A DNA stretch of 64,000 nucleotides from Alistipes provencensis (GTDB taxonomy: Bacteria > Bacteroidota > Bacteroidia > Bacteroidales > Rikenellaceae): contig NZ_LT559262.1 of assembly GCF_900083545.1 (NCBI RefSeq), forward strand, positions 248,001 through 312,000, given 5' to 3'. Each line of letters opens with the position of its first letter. Within the stretch, counting starts at the first letter, position 1. Below are positions 48,636 to 56,696 of this stretch, one piece after another. The notes beneath the pieces were generated by a model. It searched no databases. It was not told the DNA's origin and worked only from the letters and a program-made list of their open reading frames with translations. The translations under genes were made by a program, and so were the position numbers.

Positions 48636-50138
48636 TGGTGCTGGGGCCTCAACAAATCCTGCACCACCTTGACGGGCGAGAAGGTCGTGACGGGCACGTC
48701 GACGAAAACCGTGTTCCACCGGGCCATCGCGCCGTTCCACAGCCCCGGAAGCTCCTGAGCCCGCAGGTCGCGGCCGCCCGACGATTTCGACGAGATGAAA
48801 CCCGTCGAGGGGTCGGTGTATTTGCGCAGATCGAATTTCCGGCCTTTCGAATCGCGGATGCCGCAGACGAGGTCCACGGGGTTGAAATGCGTGGCCGACT
48901 GCATCAAGGGCAGGTCTTCGGGCGCGATCTGGCTCGACTCGGCGATCTGCAACGACTCCGTTCCGTCGGGGTTTCCGACCCAGAAAGGCCCGCCGCCCGG
49001 CTCGCCCTCGTTGCGAACCATGCCGCAGACGCGGATCGGACGGTCCAGCACGGCGCGCAGCAGGGCCGAATCGTAGTCGGCGGGAAGTTTTACGCAAAGC
49101 CGTTTTTCGATGAATTCGGCAATGGGCTCCAGCTCGGCTCCGCCCACCTCGAGGGCCTTGAGGTACTCGAAAGCCCGATCCTCGAGGTCGAGCAGGATGC
49201 CCGCAAGCACCTTCTTATAACGGATCGTGTCGCCGCGCAGGGCGTCGGTCGTCACGTTGTCGATATTTTTGATAAACACGAGGTCGGCATCGATTTCGTT
49301 CAGGTTCTCGATCAGCGCCCCGTGGCCCGCGGGACGGAACAGCAGCGAGCCGTCGTCCTGCCGGAAAGGCGTATTGTCGGGATTCACGGCGATGGTGTCG
49401 GTCGCCGGTTTCTGCACCGAGAACGTGATGTCGTAACGGATGCCGAACCGTTTTTCATAGAACGGCACCTTCTCGGCGAGCAGCTCCTCGAATCCGGCGA
49501 CATGCTCGGGGGATACGGTGAAATGGATGCGCGCCACACCCTTTGCGGCGGCATAGGTCGCGCCCTCGACCAGATGCTCCTCGACAGCCTTGCGGGCCCC
49601 CTCGGGATAGGCGTGGAACGTGACGAGCCCCTTGGGTTTGCGGCCGTAGTTCAGTCCGTCGTTCACGATGGCGCTGACAATGGCTTTGGCGTCGGCCCCG
49701 GCCGGAAGCACGGCTTTCAGTTCAGGCCAGAAGGCGAATTTCTCGATGTTATCCAGCAGGGTATCGATGCCCTTGCCGCGCTTGCCGTCGTTGACGAACT
49801 CGAACAACTCCTTGAACATGCGCGTCGCGGCACCCGAGGCGGACCGACGCATTTATCCAACTAAACGAGAGACAAAAAGAAATCCTTAACTTCCGTCTGG
49901 TCCCCAGGGGGGTCTTGCCGGGGACGAGGCGTTTCTGTCGAGACGACGCACAGAAAGGGGCGGGAGAGAACCCAACGGCCTGCGCCCGGTCGACCACCGT
50001 CACGCCGTCGCCCGGCGAAGCGGCCCGCACCACGTTCAGAAACGGGAATCCGCGGCGGAAATTCGCCAGTTGGGTTTCGACCTGTTCCGGAGTGAGGCCG
50101 TGGTCGGCGATCTGTTGTAAATCCTGTTGAGTAAACAT
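48626..50138 (-). pseudogene. DUF4301 gene, disrupted near codon 55
   Basis: The N-terminal part (from ATG 50138, MFTQQDLQQIADHGLTPEQV) and the C-terminal part (ASGAATRMFKELFEFVNDG onwards, 48626 to about 49842) both fit one family that I recognise as DUF4301, of unknown function. They are in different frames. The ~130 bases between them (49845-49975) do not read as protein, contain two hairpins, and carry a stop in the C-terminal frame. The expected segment leading to KFVPASGAA is missing. The C-terminal 408-codon frame could still be expressed from an internal start at 49852. A TAACTTTA promoter box lies 20 bases before the ATG at 50138. Confidence 0.65.
49862..49976. other. Hairpin-rich segment inside the DUF4301 gene
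   Basis: GTCCCC/GGGGAC (49900-49925) and TTTCTGT/ACAGAAA (49932-49956) form two adjacent stems. CCAAC occurs at both borders (49857-49861 and 49972-49976). Removing 49862-49976 (115 bases) would restore the frame between the two gene parts but leave one TAA and lack about 30 expected codons. It may be a small insertion combined with a deletion. Confidence 0.4.
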
Positions 50139-50158
50139 AGGTTATCGATTTTGTGGCA

Positions 50159-50187
50159 TAAAGTTACGAAATATTTGCGTAACTTTG
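50159..50187. promoter_or_regulatory. Divergent overlapping promoters of murB and DUF4301
   Basis: AAAGTTACG (50160-50168) and CGTAACTTT (50178-50186) are a perfect 9-bp inverted repeat. On the plus strand TAACTTTG (50180-50187) is the -7 box of murB, and on the minus strand TAACTTTA (50159-50166) is that of the DUF4301 gene. The two cannot be used at the same time. The murB ATG follows its box by six bases. Confidence 0.65.
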
Positions 50188-50193
50188 CACATC

Positions 50194-51201
50194 ATGATCC
50201 GAGAATTTCACCAAATCAGCCTGCGCACACGCAACAGTTTCGGTGTCGACCAGCAGGCAGCGCGCCTCGTCGAGTTCGAGACTCCCGAGGAGCTGCGCAC
50301 GTTCTTCGCCGCGGGAATCCCTGAGAAATGGATGGTTCTGGCCGGCGGCAACAACATCCTCTTCACCGGGGATTACGACGGCGTGCTCCTTACCCCCGTC
50401 GCCCGGCGGATCGCCCTTCTGAGCGACGACGGCGAGGAGGTTCGCGTGCGGGTCGATGCGGGCGTCGAATGGGACGATCTGGTGGAATGGGCCGTCCAGC
50501 GCGGGTTGTGGGGCATCGAAAACCTCTCGCTGATCCCCGGCAAGGCGGGCGCGGCACCGGTGCAGAACATCGGGGCTTACGGCTGCGAAGCCAAGGACGC
50601 GATCCGGCGGGTCGAAATGTACTGCGTCGAGACGGGCGCGATGCTGACGCTCGACGCCGCGCACTGCGGGTTCGGGTACCGCGAGAGCGTCTTCAAGCAC
50701 GACCTGAAAGGCCGGGTAATCATCACCGCCGTCGAAATAGCGCTCTCGCACACGCCCCGGCCCCGGCTGGGTTACGGCGACGTGGAACGCGAGGTCGAAG
50801 CCCGCGGGGGCGTGACGCTGCGCAACATCCGCGAGGCGATCTGCTCGATCCGCCGCGCGAAGCTCCCCGACCCGGCCGTACTGGGCAATGCGGGCAGTTT
50901 CTTCAAAAACCCCGTCGTGGAGACTTCAGTCGCCGAAAACCTGCTGAAAACATATCCCGAAATGCCGCACTACCCCGCTCCCGAAGGCCGCGTGAAGCTG
51001 GCCGCCGGGTGGCTGATCGACCGGGCCGGGATGAAGGGCCGCCGCGAGGGAGCCGTGGGGGTTCACGAGCGGCAGGCACTGGTGCTGGTGAACCACGGCG
51101 GCGCCACGGGCGGCGAGGTGATCGCCTTCGCGCACAAGGTACAGGAGACGGTCCGCGAGAAGTTCGGCATCGAAATAGATACGGAGGTTAACATCTTATA
51201 A
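50194..51201 (+). CDS. murB: UDP-N-acetylenolpyruvoylglucosamine reductase
   Basis: The 335-aa FAD enzyme makes UDP-MurNAc for peptidoglycan. It has the long (E. coli) form. WMVLAGGNNILF is the flavin motif, GIENLSLIPGKAGAAPVQNIGAYG the substrate/flavin region, GYRESVFK the catalytic Tyr-type motif, and GNAGSFFKNPVV carries the proton-donor Ser. The ATG at 50194 is preferred to the TTG at 50185. With the -7 box ending at 50187, the mRNA would have almost no leader. It heads the murB-tilS-holA operon. Confidence 0.94.
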   Translation: MIREFHQISLRTRNSFGVDQQAARLVEFETPEELRTFFAAGIPEKWMVLAGGNNILFTGDYDGVLLTPVARRIALLSDDGEEVRVRVDAGVEWDDLVEWAVQRGLWGIENLSLIPGKAGAAPVQNIGAYGCEAKDAIRRVEMYCVETGAMLTLDAAHCGFGYRESVFKHDLKGRVIITAVEIALSHTPRPRLGYGDVEREVEARGGVTLRNIREAICSIRRAKLPDPAVLGNAGSFFKNPVVETSVAENLLKTYPEMPHYPAPEGRVKLAAGWLIDRAGMKGRREGAVGVHERQALVLVNHGGATGGEVIAFAHKVQETVREKFGIEIDTEVNIL

Positions 51202-51205
51202 TTAT

Positions 51206-52549
51206 ATGAACCTGATCGAAACGTTCCAGCGCTACATCGACGAGAACAACCTCGCCACGCACGACGACCGCATCCTGCTGACCGTCTCGGGCGGCGTGGA
51301 TTCGATGGTGATGCTCTCGCTGTTCACCCGCTGCGGCTACTCGGTGGGCGTGGCGCACTGCAACTTCCAGTTGCGGGGCGCCGAGAGCGACGAGGACGAG
51401 GTGCTGGTGGAGGAGGAGGCCCGCCGTCACGGTGTGGAGTTTTACAACAAGCGCTTCGAGACCAAGGCCGAGATGGAGCGCACGGGCGAGTCGATGGAGA
51501 TGGCGGCCCGGCGGCTGCGCTACGCGTGGTTCGATGCCCTGAGCCGCGAACACGGCTACACGGCCGTGGCCATCGCCCACCATGCCGACGACTCGATAGA
51601 GACCTTTTTCATCAACCTCCTGCGCGGCACCGGACTGCGGGGACTGACGGGTATCTCGACCCAAGTCGGGAAGATCATCCGCCCGCTGCTGTTCGCATCG
51701 CGCAAGGAGATACTCGAATACGCCGTCCAGAACCGCATCCCGTTCCGGGAGGATTCGTCGAACCGTTCGACCAAATACCTGCGCAACAAGATACGGCTGG
51801 GGCTGATCCCCCGCATCCGAGAGATCAACCCCAAGTTCACGAGCCTGATGAGCCGCAACCTCGCGCGGCTGACCGACGCCCAGCTCTTCATCAACCACGG
51901 CATCGAGCGCATCCGCTCGGAGGCCGTCACCTCGGACACAGGGATCGACACGATCCACCTCGACCGCCTCGACCCGGCCTTTCCGCAGAACTTCGTGATC
52001 TACGAACTGCTGAACTCGGCCTACGGGTTCAAGGGCGACGTGATCGACTCGCTGTGCCACGCCCTCGAGCAGGGGGCCACGGGGCGGCGGTTCTACGCCC
52101 GCGACCGGGTGGCGTCGATCGACCGCGGACGGATCGTCGTGGCGCCGATCGACCCCGGCGACGCGTGTCTCGCGACGGTGCGCAAGGGCGCCCTGCGCAG
52201 CTACTGCGGCAACTCGGCGCTCTACTACGAATACTGCGACATCGACACGATCAAGAATTTCGGCGTGCCCGAAAATATCGCGCAAGTCGATGCCGATAAG
52301 TTGCAGTTCCCGCTCACGCTGCGCCGCTGGCGCGACGGCGACTGGTTCGTGCCGTTCGGCATGACGGGCCGCAAGAAGGTGTCGGACTTCCTCGTCGACG
52401 CCAAGGTCTCCGTGGCCGAGAAACAGCGGCAGTTCGTGCTGCTGTCGGGCGACGACATCGTGTGGCTCGTGGGACGCCGCATCGACGACCGTTACCGCCT
52501 GACGCCCGACACGGAAAACGTGCTGCGCATCACCAAAGAGATCGTTTAA
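51206..52549 (+). CDS. tilS: tRNA(Ile)-lysidine synthetase
   Basis: The 447-aa enzyme puts lysidine on C34 of the AUA-reading tRNA-Ile. The PP-loop SGGVDSMVML is near residue 29, followed by VAHCNFQLRG and IAHHADDSIETFFINLLRGTGLRGL. The C-terminal TilS domain (LTLRRWRDGDWFVPFGMTGRKKVSDFL) is complete. It begins four bases after murB. It is essential where no other AUA tRNA exists. Confidence 0.95.
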   Translation: MNLIETFQRYIDENNLATHDDRILLTVSGGVDSMVMLSLFTRCGYSVGVAHCNFQLRGAESDEDEVLVEEEARRHGVEFYNKRFETKAEMERTGESMEMAARRLRYAWFDALSREHGYTAVAIAHHADDSIETFFINLLRGTGLRGLTGISTQVGKIIRPLLFASRKEILEYAVQNRIPFREDSSNRSTKYLRNKIRLGLIPRIREINPKFTSLMSRNLARLTDAQLFINHGIERIRSEAVTSDTGIDTIHLDRLDPAFPQNFVIYELLNSAYGFKGDVIDSLCHALEQGATGRRFYARDRVASIDRGRIVVAPIDPGDACLATVRKGALRSYCGNSALYYEYCDIDTIKNFGVPENIAQVDADKLQFPLTLRRWRDGDWFVPFGMTGRKKVSDFLVDAKVSVAEKQRQFVLLSGDDIVWLVGRRIDDRYRLTPDTENVLRITKEIV

Positions 52550-52552
52550 ACC

Positions 52553-53623
52553 ATGGCAAAAAGCGCTGTAAAGTTCAAGGATTCCGTCGCCGAATACGAG
52601 CGTATCGCCGCAGAGATAGCGGCGCGCAGATTTTCCGGCATCTACCTGCTGATGGGCGAGGAGAGCTATTTCATCGACGCCCTCGCCGAGCGGCTGGCGT
52701 CGTCGATCCTCGACGAAGCCTCGCGGGACTTCAACCAGATCACCGTCTACGGCCGCGACTCGGAGGCGGGGCAGGTCATCAACCTCTGCCGCCAGATGCC
52801 GATGATGGGGTCGTACCAAGTGGTGATTTTGAAAGAGGCCCAGCAGCTCAAGGGGCTGGACAAGCTCTCGCTCTACACCCAGAAACCCTCGCCCACGACC
52901 ATCCTCGTGATCTGCCACAAGGAGAAGAACGCCGACAAGCGCTCGGCCTTCTATAAAGGGTGTGCGGCGAACGGCACCGTACTGGAATCGGTGCGGCCGC
53001 GCGACTACGAGATCGCGGCGTGGCTGCAGCAGTTCATCAAGAAACAGGGGCTGACGATCGACGCCAAGGCGCTGTCGATGCTGACGGACCATCTGGGGAC
53101 CGACATCGCGAAGATATCCAACGAGTTGAAAAAGCTCACCGTGTCGATGCCCGAGGGCGTGACGCGCATCACCGACGCCGACATCGAGGCCAACATCGGC
53201 ATCTCGAAGGATTTCAACAATTTCGAGCTTTGCAAAGCCGTGGTCACCAAGGACATGGGCCGTGCGCTGATGATCGCCGACCACTTCGCCCGCAACCCCA
53301 AGGACAACCCGCTGCTGCTGACGATCATGGCGCTGTTCGGGCAGTTCCGCGACATCTTCGTGGTCAACTACCTGCGCTGGCTCTCGCGGCACCGGGCACA
53401 GCCCTTTCCGCAGGATATGGAGCTGATGCGCATCCTGCGCAAAAGCAATGTCTACGTCGTCGGGGAGATCAAGCAGAACTCCGCGGCGTGGGACAACCGC
53501 AAGGTGTTCAACATACTGGGGCTGCTGCGCGAGTACGACGCCAAGAGCAAGGGCCTCAATGCCGGAGGCGCTCCGGACGGAGAGCTGCTGCGCGAGCTGC
53601 TGCTGAAAATCTTCCTGCTTTGA
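52553..53623 (+). CDS. holA: DNA polymerase III subunit delta
   Basis: The 356-aa clamp-loader subunit opens the sliding clamp. It has the AAA+-like fold without a working P-loop (IYLLMGEESYFIDALAERL at residues ~29-47), the clamp-contact region near VVILKEAQQLKGLDKL, and the C-terminal collar domain (ALFGQFRDIFVVNYLRWL and beyond). Length and layout fit Bacteroidetes HolA. It starts three bases after tilS and ends overlapping the aminotransferase-like gene. Confidence 0.92.
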   Translation: MAKSAVKFKDSVAEYERIAAEIAARRFSGIYLLMGEESYFIDALAERLASSILDEASRDFNQITVYGRDSEAGQVINLCRQMPMMGSYQVVILKEAQQLKGLDKLSLYTQKPSPTTILVICHKEKNADKRSAFYKGCAANGTVLESVRPRDYEIAAWLQQFIKKQGLTIDAKALSMLTDHLGTDIAKISNELKKLTVSMPEGVTRITDADIEANIGISKDFNNFELCKAVVTKDMGRALMIADHFARNPKDNPLLLTIMALFGQFRDIFVVNYLRWLSRHRAQPFPQDMELMRILRKSNVYVVGEIKQNSAAWDNRKVFNILGLLREYDAKSKGLNAGGAPDGELLRELLLKIFLL

Positions 53624-54081
53624 CGGAACTCTACCTATATCAGACCGTCCACCTCGCCCGGGGACACGCCCGCAACGTGGAGGCGCACGTCGCCGTGCTC
53701 GACGCCGCGTCGCGCGAACTGTTCGGCCGGCGGTACGCACCCGGCGCCGCCCGGCTGGCGGGGGCCGACATCGCCGTGCGCTGCGACCGGGAGGGAATCC
53801 TCCGCGAAGCCGACGACGCTCCGCTGTTCGCCGTCACGGGGCACACGGTGCTGGCCGCACCCGGTGCGGAGAGTGTCGAACGCGCGTTGGCCGTGCAGGC
53901 CGTGCGGGCCGCAGGGCTGGAACTGCGCGAGGAGCCATTCGGACGCGGGGATTTGCCGCAAATCGACGAACTCTTCTTCGCCGACCACCGGGGCATCACC
54001 GCCCTCGCGCGCTGCGACGGGCAGCCGCTGATGACGCTCGTCGCCGAACGAATTTCCTCCCGCTTAGAAAGCGGGTTTTAA
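53620..54081 (+). CDS. Shortened class IV aminotransferase-like protein
   Basis: The 153-aa frame follows holA with a four-base overlap (TTGA), using a TTG start. The C-terminal part (HTVLAAPGAESVERALAVQA, DLPQIDELFFADHRGITAL, RCDGQPL, AERISSRL) matches the small-domain end of class IV PLP aminotransferases and aminodeoxychorismate lyases. Full enzymes have ~200-290 aa and a catalytic Lys in the middle; that segment is absent here and no obvious Lys replaces it. The protein has no Lys in the visible core. It may be a PLP-free relative or a decayed gene kept by its position. The stop lies in a hairpin repeat. Confidence 0.65.
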   Translation: MTELYLYQTVHLARGHARNVEAHVAVLDAASRELFGRRYAPGAARLAGADIAVRCDREGILREADDAPLFAVTGHTVLAAPGAESVERALAVQAVRAAGLELREEPFGRGDLPQIDELFFADHRGITALARCDGQPLMTLVAERISSRLESGF

Positions 54082-54085
54082 GGCG
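54059..54085 (-). repeat. Hairpin repeat unit, reverse orientation, at the aminotransferase end
   Basis: The minus strand reads CGCCTTAAAACCCGC-TTTCTAA-GCGGG, matching the units at 29632, 48543 and 48608. The TAA stop of the gene (54079-54081, plus strand) lies inside the unit, so the last codons (LESGF) are repeat-derived. Confidence 0.65.
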
Positions 54086-54168
54086 ACAGGCCATACACAC
54101 GCTATCCGCCAAGGAGCCGCCGCCCCCTTTTTCCGAAAAAATAGAAACCGGAACCGGTTCGGCCGCCT

Positions 54169-54192
54169 TATCTTTCGGGGAACCAAACCCCG
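54169..54192 (+). promoter_or_regulatory. Possible promoter and leader hairpin of the coiled-coil membrane gene
   Basis: TATCTTTC (54169-54176) is one base off the -7 consensus. A CGGGG...CCCCG stem (54176-54192) lies in the short leader. The 117-base gap also holds a GAACCGGTTC palindrome (54151-54160). Confidence 0.4.
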
Positions 54193-54198
54193 AAAACC

Positions 54199-54792
54199 AT
54201 GAAAAAATACCTTGTGCTTTACGCCGTCGCCGTGACGGCGCTGTTCGCATTTTCCTACCGCCGTTACCACGCCGAAAACCGGCGGCTCATCCAGAACCAG
54301 ACTGCCCTTGCGGCCGACGTCGCGCATTACCGCACCCGGGCCGGGCAGGAGGCCGCCTCGGCGCAGGTCCTGCGGCTGCGCTGCGGGGAGTTCGAGGCCC
54401 TGCGCGCCGCCGATGCCGAGGAAATCCGCCGGCTGGGGCTCAGAATCCGCCGGCTGGAAGCCGCCGCAAAGACCGTGACGGCCACCGAAGCCGCGATCCG
54501 TGCACCGCTGCGCGACACCGTCGTCATCCGGGTACGCGACTCGGCGCCGGTGCATGACTCGGTGCGGCTGTTCCGCTGGCGCGATGCGTGGGTCTCGGTC
54601 GAGGGACGCATCGACCGTGACTCGGTCGCGTGCCGCATCCGCAGCGTCGACACCCTGCGGCAGGTCATCCACCGCATCCCCCGCCGCTTCCTCTTCATCC
54701 GCTGGGGCACGAAAGCGCTCCGGCAGGAGATCGTTTCGGCGAATCCCCACACACGGATCGTCCATGCCGAATATGTGAAGATCGAGCGGTAA
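54199..54792 (+). CDS. Membrane-anchored coiled-coil protein of phage Rz-like type (DUF6549-like)
   Basis: The 197-aa protein has one N-terminal membrane helix (YLVLYAVAVTALFAFSY), then a long coiled coil (residues ~25-100), a beta segment (LRDTVVIRVRDSAP, FRWRDAWVSVEGRI), and a conserved-looking end (RFLFIRWGTKALRQEIVSANPHTRIVHAEYV). I recognise this plan from Bacteroidales prophages and conjugative elements, where such genes sit next to a holin and an amidase (DUF6549-type). The shape resembles inner-membrane spanins. No other phage gene is nearby, so it is an orphan or a domesticated copy. The function here is not known. Confidence 0.65.
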   Translation: MKKYLVLYAVAVTALFAFSYRRYHAENRRLIQNQTALAADVAHYRTRAGQEAASAQVLRLRCGEFEALRAADAEEIRRLGLRIRRLEAAAKTVTATEAAIRAPLRDTVVIRVRDSAPVHDSVRLFRWRDAWVSVEGRIDRDSVACRIRSVDTLRQVIHRIPRRFLFIRWGTKALRQEIVSANPHTRIVHAEYVKIER

Positions 54793-54845
54793 GACACAAC
54801 GGCGCCAAACGAATAAAACGGGAAAACCTGCGGGTATTTCCGTTT

Positions 54846-54889
54846 TTTTCCTACCTTTGGGGGCGTAACGCCCCTTTTAGGGAAGCGGA
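54846..54889 (+). repeat. Promoter-hairpin unit, copy 1
   Basis: TTTTCCTACCTTTG, GGGGCGTAACGCCCC and TTTTAGGGA follow each other. TACCTTTG (54852-54859) fits the -7 consensus. The unit is repeated 90 bases downstream with a changed but still paired stem. Confidence 0.65.
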
Positions 54890-54919
54890 GCGTTTTGCAG
54901 AACCGGACAGCAATTCGGT

Positions 54920-54979
54920 TTTGAACCCATCCGACTTTTCCCTACCTTTAGAGGCATAATGCCCCTTTTAGGGCACCTT
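54920..54979 (+). promoter_or_regulatory. Promoter of coaD with hairpin leader (unit copy 2)
   Basis: TTTG (54920-54923), a 19-base spacer and TACCTTTA (54943-54950) form a promoter. The following leader holds GGCATAATGCC and CCCTTTTAGGG. Copy 2 of the unit spans 54936-54979. Between the copies lies GCAGAACCGGACA, also found in the hairpin repeats at 29.6 and 48.5 kb. Confidence 0.6.
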
Positions 54980-54987
54980 TGATAATT

Positions 54988-55458
54988 ATGGAACGGACAG
55001 CAATATTTCCGGGGTCGTTCGATCCCTTCACGCGCGGACACGCCGCGCTGGTCGAGGAGGCGCTGAATCTCTTCGACCGCGTGGTAATCGGCATCGGCAA
55101 CAACTCCTCGAAGCAGGGGCTGCTGACGGTCGAGAACCGCAAACGGCTCATCGACGACGTCTTTCGCGGCGAGGAGCGCGTCGAAGCCCGCATCTACACC
55201 GGGCTGACGGGCGAATTCGCCGAGGCGGTGGGCGCCTGCGCCATCATCCGCGGCGTGAGGAACACCACCGACTTCGAATACGAACGCACGATGGAGTCCA
55301 CCAACCACCGCATCTATCCCGACATCACGACCGTCATGCTCTTCACCCCCTCGCCCGTGGCCGACATCTCGTCGTCGACCGTGCGCGAGGTGCTCTCGTT
55401 CGGCCGCAACGTCGAGGAGTTCATGCCCGAAGGAATAGACATTAACAAATATTTGTAA
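54988..55458 (+). CDS. coaD: Phosphopantetheine adenylyltransferase
   Basis: The 156-aa nucleotidyltransferase makes dephospho-CoA. The N-terminal IFPGSFDPFTRGHAAL has the (T/H)xGH-type motif (TRGH), GIGNNSSKQ and RGVRNTTDFEYE form the substrate site, and ISSSTVREVLSFG is the second ATP motif. The length is normal. The ATG at 54988 is preferred to a TTG nine bases earlier. Confidence 0.95.
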   Translation: MERTAIFPGSFDPFTRGHAALVEEALNLFDRVVIGIGNNSSKQGLLTVENRKRLIDDVFRGEERVEARIYTGLTGEFAEAVGACAIIRGVRNTTDFEYERTMESTNHRIYPDITTVMLFTPSPVADISSSTVREVLSFGRNVEEFMPEGIDINKYL

Positions 55459-55524
55459 GAATCCCCAATAAACCACCACCCGCAGCAATGCTATCGACCG
55501 CCGCTTTTGCCGCCTCCGGCGTCA

Positions 55525-55576
55525 TTTACAAATCCGCCCCCACCCCAACCCTCCCTCAGGGAGGGAGATGGCGTAC
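55525..55576 (+). repeat. Dispersed ~53-nt hairpin repeat, copy 2
   Basis: TTTACAAATCCGCCCCC, CCCTCCCTCAGGGAGGG and AGATGGCGTAC match the reverse complement of 19063-19115. It lies in the 194-base gap between coaD and lpxD, which shows nothing else. Confidence 0.7.
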
Positions 55577-55652
55577 TTTCCGTCCGGTCGGCACGATACG
55601 GTTTAGCACGGACAAGGGAACAAACTGAAATACGAACTAAATTATACGCTTT

Positions 55653-56693
55653 ATGATGGAATTTACAGCCGAAATGATCGCCGGGTTTCTGGGCGGCGAA
55701 ATCGTCGGCGACAAAAACGCCCAAGTACACACCGTCTCGTCGATCGAGGAGGGCAAGGCCGGATCGCTGAGCTACCTCACCAACCCCAAATACGAACAGT
55801 TCCTCTACACCACGGGGGCTTCGATCGTCCTCGTGAACCGCACGTTCACGCCGTCGCAGCCGGTGGCCGCGACGCTCATCAAAGTCGACGACGCAGGGGC
55901 CTGCGTCCTGAAACTGCTCGAAATGTACAACGCCGCGAAGCCCCGCCGCAAGGGGATCAGCGATCGCGCGTCGGTATCGCCCGAGGCCGAGGTGGGCGAC
56001 GCGTGCTACATCGGCGACTTCACGGTCGTCGAGGAGGGCGTGCGCATCGGCAAGGGATGTCAGGTCTACCCGCAGGTCTACCTCGGGCGCGGCGTCACCG
56101 TCGGCGACAACACCATCCTCTATCCCGGGGTGAAGATTTACGAAGGCTGTGTCGTGGGCGCCAACTGCATCCTGCACGCCGGCGCGGTGATCGGCGCCGA
56201 CGGGTTCGGGTTCATGCCCAACGCCGCGGGCGGTTTCGACAAAATTCCCCAGCTGGGCAACGTCGTCATCGAGGACGATGTGGAGATCGGCGCCAACACC
56301 TGCATCGACCGCGCCAAGACCGACTCGACCGTCATCCGCCGCGGCGTGAAGCTCGACAACCTGATCCAGATCGGCCACAACGTGCAGATCGGCGAGAATA
56401 CCGTATCGTCGGCCCAGACCGGCATCGCCGGAACCTCGCGCGTCGGGCGCAACTGCTTCCTCGCGGGTCAGGTGGGCATCGCCGACCACGTCGTGATCGG
56501 CGACCGCGTGAAGGTCGGCTCGAAGAGCGGCATCGACAAAGGGGTCCCCGACGACGAGGTGCGCATGGGCTATCCGGCGCTCCCGGGCATGCAGTACCAC
56601 CGTTCGTCGGCCGTTTTCAAGCGGCTGCCCGACTTGGAAAAGCAGGTCCGCGAACTGGAAAAACGACTCGCAGAACTCACCAAAAACCAATAA
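55653..56693 (+). CDS. lpxD: UDP-3-O-acylglucosamine N-acyltransferase
   Basis: The 346-aa enzyme adds the second acyl chain in lipid A synthesis. It has the N-terminal uridine-binding domain (residues ~1-100, with SYLTNPKYEQFLYTTGAS), then a left-handed beta-helix of hexapeptide repeats (~105-310, such as IGDFTVVEEGVRIGKGCQVY), the catalytic His in LIQIGHNVQIG, and a C-terminal helix (LPDLEKQVRELEKRLAELT). The start is ATG 55653 or 55656. The usual lpxC-fabZ and lpxA neighbours are not next to it; a thioredoxin lipoprotein follows after three bases. Confidence 0.95.
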   Translation: MMEFTAEMIAGFLGGEIVGDKNAQVHTVSSIEEGKAGSLSYLTNPKYEQFLYTTGASIVLVNRTFTPSQPVAATLIKVDDAGACVLKLLEMYNAAKPRRKGISDRASVSPEAEVGDACYIGDFTVVEEGVRIGKGCQVYPQVYLGRGVTVGDNTILYPGVKIYEGCVVGANCILHAGAVIGADGFGFMPNAAGGFDKIPQLGNVVIEDDVEIGANTCIDRAKTDSTVIRRGVKLDNLIQIGHNVQIGENTVSSAQTGIAGTSRVGRNCFLAGQVGIADHVVIGDRVKVGSKSGIDKGVPDDEVRMGYPALPGMQYHRSSAVFKRLPDLEKQVRELEKRLAELTKNQ

Positions 56694-56696
56694 GCA

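Noticed and set aside
51188..53740. 850-codon minus-strand open frame across tilS and holA
   Set aside because: It is antisense to two clearly conserved genes, His/Val/Arg-rich, and without a recognisable motif.
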